A stretch of DNA of 64,000 bases from Setoptus koraiensis. Its lineage: Eukaryota > Arthropoda. The DNA lies in contig CM106586.1 of NCBI GenBank assembly GCA_048013815.1, positions 13,764,001 to 13,828,000 of the forward strand. The letters are read 5' to 3'. Under the pieces are notes generated by a model. The model made no database searches, was not told the DNA's origin, and saw only the letters and a list, made by a program, of their open reading frames with translations. The translations under genes were made by a program, and so were the position numbers. The first letter of the stretch is position 1, and every line of letters begins with the position of its first letter. Shown here piece after piece: positions 58,640 through 64,000 of this stretch.

Positions 58640-59047
58640 GTGACTCTCGCTATAGTCAACTACAAATCGCACGAACAGACAAGATAGGTAAGATAAACGA
58701 AAATTGACAACAGATAAAGCCCAGAAGATCAGAAGAGATTTCAATCAATCATTTGCAAGCGGTGCTCACTTTGCTCAACCACAACAGCAACAACACCAAC
58801 AACTACCACTGCTCGTATATCATCATGAACTTTGTGCAACGAACGAAAACAAACAACATTTACAGCGAATAATTGATTGAGAGTGTCGAATTAATTAGCA
58901 GACTCAATTGGGCTCTCGATGACCGACGTTCCATTTAGCACAAGCGGCAAGCAGATCAACATTTGAACGAAATCAATTGAGCGCCAATAAAGTGCAGCAA
59001 GTGTGACTCAAACAGCAAACAGCCAACTGTAACAACAGACTGAACAG
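58640..59047 (+). other. Probable non-coding first exon ending at a splice donor
   Basis: CA-rich sequence (CAACAGCAACAACACCAACA region) without a long frame ends ACTGAACAG|GTGAGTTTT, a near-perfect donor at 59048. It resembles the 5' untranslated exons of genes with long first introns. The rest of such a gene would lie beyond the window. A donor alone is limited evidence. Confidence 0.35.
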
Positions 59048-61884
59048 GTGAGTTTTTGTTTTGTCAAGTTTTGTCAAGTTTTGCCGCAAAGCCAAGCGTT
59101 TTGCACCGATAGCAATAGAGGACACGAAACGATGGCATGTAAATGACATGTAAATGTTAATTCGGTGTCACTTAGATGTCGCTGTTAACAAAACGTACAA
59201 ACACACCGACAAGCGATCGGTGTTGACACGCAATCCGACCAGCACGCCGGACACACACGACGGTCAGCCTGTCACTCGATTGACCCTTCACTTGGCTCAT
59301 CTGCTGTCAAATGATTTGACTCAAATCATCAGGCCGACACACACACACACTTAGTTAGCAAAAACAAATAAACAAACGGCAACGAATGAGAGACATTGAT
59401 TAGCAAGCAGCGAATATGTGACAGAAGCAGTGATTTGTTGTTGTTCGCTGACAGGTGACAGGTGACACATACACGCAACAAGCTTGTACCGGTATTACGA
59501 ATGCCAGGCAACAGGTTGGCATGCCAGATTGCGTAACACAAGTGATATTGATTAACTTTGATTGAACTTTTAGGCCAGATGCCAGATCTCGTTAGCTGTT
59601 ACATAACATTGGGCGCTTGTTTGGCTGACGTTTTAGTGTGAAATGGACACTGTAGTGAGACATCGACTGTTGATCTAATGAGATCGCTCGTGGCCATGGC
59701 TGGGCCGCTCGCTTGGCCCAGGGCACTAAAACGACATTCAATTTAGTTTTGCTGGAAATTTAATAGCAGATTTACAATAATTTCAGTTTCAGTTTCGGTT
59801 CGTTTTGTTTTGTCCAGATTGGTTTTGTCTTGTTTCGTTTCGTTTTGTTTTTTCACGACGAAAGATTAATAGCCAGCCGGGTTTTTGTTGTTTTGTTTGC
59901 ACTCTGGCAATAACTCCGCGCTCGACACAAACAAAAGCCATTTATACAAATTGCGAGTGCGTGTGTGTGTTACGGTGGGCTCAGATAGTTGAGCGAGTAG
60001 ACGTGCCAGCGAGCAACAGCAAACAAGTCAGATTAGATTACCATGGCACGATTAACTGGCCGAGGTGCGAGCGGCTCCGTCGAGGTGCCGGCCGCTCCGT
60101 TCAGCGAGGGCCCGAGGGCTCCATTAGTCGTCGAGCGGTTGAGCCGCCGCCGCCGACGAGCGGGCCACTTTTATTTGTTGCTGGCCGTTCGCGCTAAATG
60201 TCGTGCAAGCTCTCGCAAGACTCTGATTTATCGGGCCGACCGATTAACACTGTAGCCAGGCAATTTGTGCTGCCACCGTGATCGTGTCAGTTTATTTGAG
60301 TTGCGCACACTGATGATTCGAATCGTGCCCAATGAACGACGTTCGCCACAAACGTTCGCGCCAAGACCGTTGGAAGCCGTCGTTGTTTGCATTGTCACAC
60401 TCGCAATTTGCCACTTTTTGCACTTTTTCGCCCGCCACGACAACCGTCCCCCATACGATTGTTGTCGCTGTCGTTGTTGTCGCTGTCGCTGTTGTCGCTG
60501 GGCCCGCCAATCAATTAGCACGCCTCAAACAATAAGCAGCTGTTCATTGTGTGACCGCAGTCATGTTTGGCTGGCCGAGTGACGAGCTCGCCACTGATTG
60601 CCTTGCCAGCCTGTCCATGGCCGGCTTTGGCATAATCGCTGTTGCGCAACCATTAATCTGGCTCGCTGTATGTTGCTGCTAGGTGGCTGCTCAGTTAACG
60701 TTATAACGTAACATTAGCTCGCCGCTAATGCACTGGCTACAGCTAATGCCGTCTAAATGGAGTGCTAATTTATCTGCTCGGCGCCGGGTCGAAACGACGG
60801 CCGGACATTGCGAGTAAAAGTGGACCAGGGATCATGTAATATCGATCGAATCGAGAGGCGCAAACAGCGAAGGCGCTCGCAATTTGCATTGCGCGCACAA
60901 TTTCGCTCCCACTGCAACTAGAACCATTTATCAGCCGCGTTGATGGCGCCCCCGATAGCCGCCCACTCGGCCGGCCGGCCGACCGAGCGTGCTCGCCAGC
61001 GCCGACAACCGCCAGCCACGGCAAACAAACGCCAGCCAATGCAAACAAACAAACATTAATCCCGTTGCCGTTGATTAATTGCAACATTAGCATAATGGAC
61101 GAGACAGCGATTTACAATGGCCGGCCATCGACATTGTCGCTGGCGCTTGCTCGGCCGGCGAAATTGTCGTCAGCGCGCTCGGCCTGATCGTTTAAACAAG
61201 ATAAAATGACCGCTGTAACTCTGATTTATAACCGTGTGAGAGGGTATCGAAAAGTCGTCCACTCCGTCCGTCTCCGCGGCGGCCCAACCAGCTGATCAGC
61301 AACGACAACGACAACGACAGAAACAACAACGCCAACAACGGCGACAGCGACGCCAACAACGGCGACAGCAACAACACAGTCAGCGGCCAGCGATGAGCGG
61401 CGATGACGCAACCCGATTAGCTGGCCAGCGATGGCAAGCTGACCAACGAAAATGGCCAATAATGGTATCATTGTGGTCAGTTTGTGATTGCGACAAGAGT
61501 CGCGCCAGATTTGCCGGCGAAACAGAGCGAGATAACAATCTCGGTTTGCCGGCGTCACGCACACCCGAAGCTGGAGGCTCGCAGCTCAAAACTCGAAGCT
61601 CGAAGCTGAGAGGAAACGGCTCGACACGGCTGGTGGGTAGGCTGTAAAAATTAATTGTTTCTCCTTGATTATTGCTCATTGTCCGTGCCGTTTGAGTTAT
61701 TGGTCACTCACACACCAGCCATTGACCGATCGCGGCGTTGAGAACCGCTGAATGGTCGCATGAATGGCGCCCGTTAATGCAATCACTGCATCAGATTGGC
61801 CGGCGATTGAGTGTTGTTGTGCGCCAACATTACATAAGTCGCACAGGTTAATTAGTGGTGTCTGAGATAATGATGATCCGATTG

Positions 61885-62185
61885 TCACGCCGCGTGACTA
61901 TCGAGGTAACACCCGGCACTGGCTCGTCCCGATCGGGCTCCAACGCCGCTTGTGCCCTGCATTTTGTACGGCCCCGCGAGCCGTTACCGCGGTTTGCGAA
62001 ACAGGCGACCCCTTGCGGTAGGTATGCCCTGATCCCACTTCGGGTGAATACCGTTTTTCCCGCTTCGGGTTTTGCCGGTTTTCGGGCACTGTAGGGGGCG
62101 CTGCGCGCCATTGAATACCAATGCAGGTTTTTGCCGCCACAGGCACAGTTTTCCCTGGGCAGTTTCGCTTGGGTCAGCCGGGTTA
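61885..62185. other. GC-rich bacterial-like insertion
   Basis: About 300 bases with a composition and word use unlike the surroundings (CCCGATCGGGCTCC, GCTTCGGGTTTTGCCGG, GGGGGCGCTGCGCGCC), no trinucleotide repeats, and frames open on both strands. Minus-strand peptides (ending RGRLFRKPR; containing CRAQAALEPDRDEPVPG) recall the recurrent region annotated as Icd-like in enterobacterial P4-type satellite prophages. This is from memory and unproven. If right, it is a short, non-functional fragment. Edges are approximate. Confidence 0.4.
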
Positions 62186-62835
62186 AAAACAAAACAAAAC
62201 GGTTTGTAGCAGCAAACTCGAAGCGTCATCAATCAATATCCCAATTTGAGAATGATAATGATGATGATGATGCAATGCGATGAAATGAGATTGTATTTTA
62301 TTGCACATGCCGTGTACATCGACCAGGTATATTGAACACACACACACACACAACTTTCGGCCGGTAGCATCAGGTGTCTCAAGGTAGCAACAGGTCAGCG
62401 TGGATAGAGCAAAATTGGCTCACGTAACGTTTGCGATTTGCAACACTGCCGGACATTGCGTAAGCTGTCCGGTGTTTTTCGCAAGCGCAAGTGAGTCTCA
62501 TCTTCCTGTTTGCTGCTACTGTCCGCCTATTGGTCACTTTTGTCTCACTTTTTCTAGCGCTCGATCGGGATTAGGATGCTGGCGATCGGCAATCAGCTGA
62601 CCAATGATGATGAGCCAGCATGGTTATAGTGGCCGGAGAGTGGCGATTGTTGTTGGCGAAAGTGATCCAATTGCGCGCATTGATCCAATTGGCTCAGCAT
62701 GGGTTGCATAATAGCGTGGCTTGCATAATGGCCTGTGTGTCAAGTGGCTCGCTGCTACCTGTGGCCAGCGGAGCGCAGTCACATTAGCTTATTAGCATAT
62801 TTGTTGGTCGTTGTTAGCACATTGGCTCGCCTGTG

Positions 62836-62926
62836 TGTATGTTACGTAATGTGTGTATGTTGCGCAATGTGTGTAGGTTATGCAATGTGTGTAGGTTATG
62901 CAATGTGTGTGTGTGTGTGTGTGTGT
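62836..62926. repeat. Tandem 18-mer ATGTGTGTAGGTTATGCA running into (GT)n
   Basis: Four units, the first two as GTTACGTA and GTTGCGCA variants, each containing a TTRYGYAA octamer, followed by about 11 GT dinucleotides. Confidence 0.85.
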
Positions 62927-64000
62927 CGCTATTATCCCGAAGCCGCATGGAAATATGGCGAGCGGCGAGCGGGCATTCGGGCTACTGGCCAAGCGGCCGT
63001 TTAGCGATAACGGTCGCCATGATAATGTGAAAAATGCGAAATCTGCGAGCAGTGCGACTCGCAAGCGAGCTATTCGTGTGTTGTTGCTGTTGCTGCTGCC
63101 GATGTTGTTGTTGCTGCTGCTGCTGCCGATGTTGTTGTTGTTGTTGCTGCTGTTGCTTCTGCCGGTTGTTGCCGGCGTCGTTGTCAGGGTGGAATTGATT
63201 TAATTTGATTTGATCCAGTGCACACTACTAATGACCCGACTCAACTGATCAATTTTGCTTTCTAATGTGACGCCAACTGCGCCACTCTCTGACAATTGCA
63301 GCAACAACAATTTTGCAGTTTGCAACAACCACGATGACGAGCCTGCCGGCACACAATAATGACAGGAAGAGTCCGCCTAATTTGCATATAATGAGCAAGC
63401 CGGTCATTTTTAGCGGCGAAATGGCTCAGCCGGCCTGTCGAACGGCCTTTCGCAAGCCAAGGACGAAAGGCAGGCAAATCGGCGACGACGACGATGCAAT
63501 TCAGTTTCAATTCTCCCGGCGCGATTGTAACTGTTGCCCAAATGTTGCCTTGTCTCTCTTGTTGTCAATTGAATCTGACTGACTCTCGACACACCAGTTA
63601 CCCGTTATTTGCCGCTCGGCCAGCCCGTCGCCGGCTCTCGTCATGGCCAATTATGTATGTACGGCACTCATTGCGTCCACTGTGCTCCTTTCTGCGACCA
63701 ACGAAAGTTTTCTCCTTTGGCAAGCTCGCTCTCTCTCTCGCTCTTGCCGATTGACGCCGAGCGAGCTGGCCAAAAGACCAAGCCAAAAGCTGGCCCAAAG
63801 ATCGGCCAGAGGAGAGTTTGTTTACTTTATTTGGTTGGTGGTTGGGAATATTTCTCGATGACGCGATGGCCACAATTTGCATGTTTGTGCGCGGCGCACT
63901 GTGCCGGACACGACGTCAATTAGCGCCAATCACGCCACCAATATTCACTCCGCTCATATGAACGAGCGGACCTTACCTGGCATGCATGCGATTGCGTCAC

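Larger units (their letters stand above)
59048..64000. other. Repeat-rich region without supported gene
   Basis: The composition matches the left flank: GGCCGG words, CAA/CAG tracts (61290-61375, 63075-63180), GT/CA microsatellites (59336-59352, 62337-62352) and multiple TTRCRYAA octamers. Open frames on both strands are short and overlapping. Possibly a first intron. Confidence 0.5.

Noticed and set aside
1-64000. Search for retroviral, LTR, LINE or Polinton coding regions and for CRISPR arrays
   Set aside because: No reverse transcriptase, integrase, capsid or polymerase motifs were recognized in any frame, and no spaced direct-repeat array was seen; the only mobile elements supported are short non-coding inverted-repeat ones.

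Overview
This is eukaryotic DNA: protein genes with GT/AG introns, TATA-type promoters, AATAAA-type polyadenylation signals, long non-coding stretches full of microsatellites, segmental duplications, decayed gene copies and short inverted-repeat elements. The gene set (HPS1, APMAP, PHOSPHO-type phosphatase, a catalytically dead serine-protease homologue, an expanded family of secreted/membrane proteins) suits an arthropod. A mite-like arthropod is my guess, but the sequence alone does not prove it.

Layout. 1-15.8 kb holds no gene I can support. It is rich in CAA/CAG/GT repeats and carries a 40-bp perfect palindrome and many TTRCRYAA octamers, so it may be intergenic/regulatory DNA or a long intron. 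16.5-22.3 kb (+) is an eight-part stretch whose seven supported exons encode HPS1, a BLOC-3 subunit. 22.2-33.2 kb is a rearranged duplication. The block 'HPS1 3' tail - small secreted Cys-rich peptide - APMAP' exists twice: the left copy keeps HPS1 but has a truncated APMAP, the right copy keeps intact APMAP (-) but only the last codons of HPS1. A third partial copy has a promoter but no gene. Between the copies lies the first member (-) of a family of ~490-540-residue single-pass membrane proteins. 34-39.5 kb is element-rich: an 862-bp near-perfect foldback, a 466-bp terminal-inverted-repeat element with a 10-bp target duplication, and smaller hairpins. 41.3 kb (+) is a PHOSPHO-type HAD phosphatase. 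42.7-50.0 kb holds two more intact members of the membrane family (+ and -), at least two decayed pieces of it, and a 737-residue F-box/LRR protein whose C-terminal half looks like a degenerate Sen1/UPF1-type helicase domain. 50.8-57.6 kb carries a small spliced hydrophobic protein (-), a type-III-like membrane protein (-), a serine-protease homologue with Phe in place of the catalytic Ser (+) and a membrane-anchored Ser/Gly/Ala-rich protein (+). 58.1-58.6 kb looks like a serine-protease relic. 58.6-64 kb returns to the repeat-rich composition of the left flank, begins with a likely non-coding first exon (donor at 59048), and contains a ~300-bp GC-rich bacterial-like insertion near 62 kb.

The genes do not form an operon-like unit. 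HPS1 (lysosome-related organelle biogenesis), APMAP (membrane esterase/hydrolase family) and PHOSPHO (phosphate release) are conserved single genes; the secreted peptides, the His-rich-linker membrane family, the F-box/pseudo-helicase and the protease homologue look lineage-specific and fast-evolving. Gene models rest on reading frames, splice consensus and remembered family sequences; no search was run.
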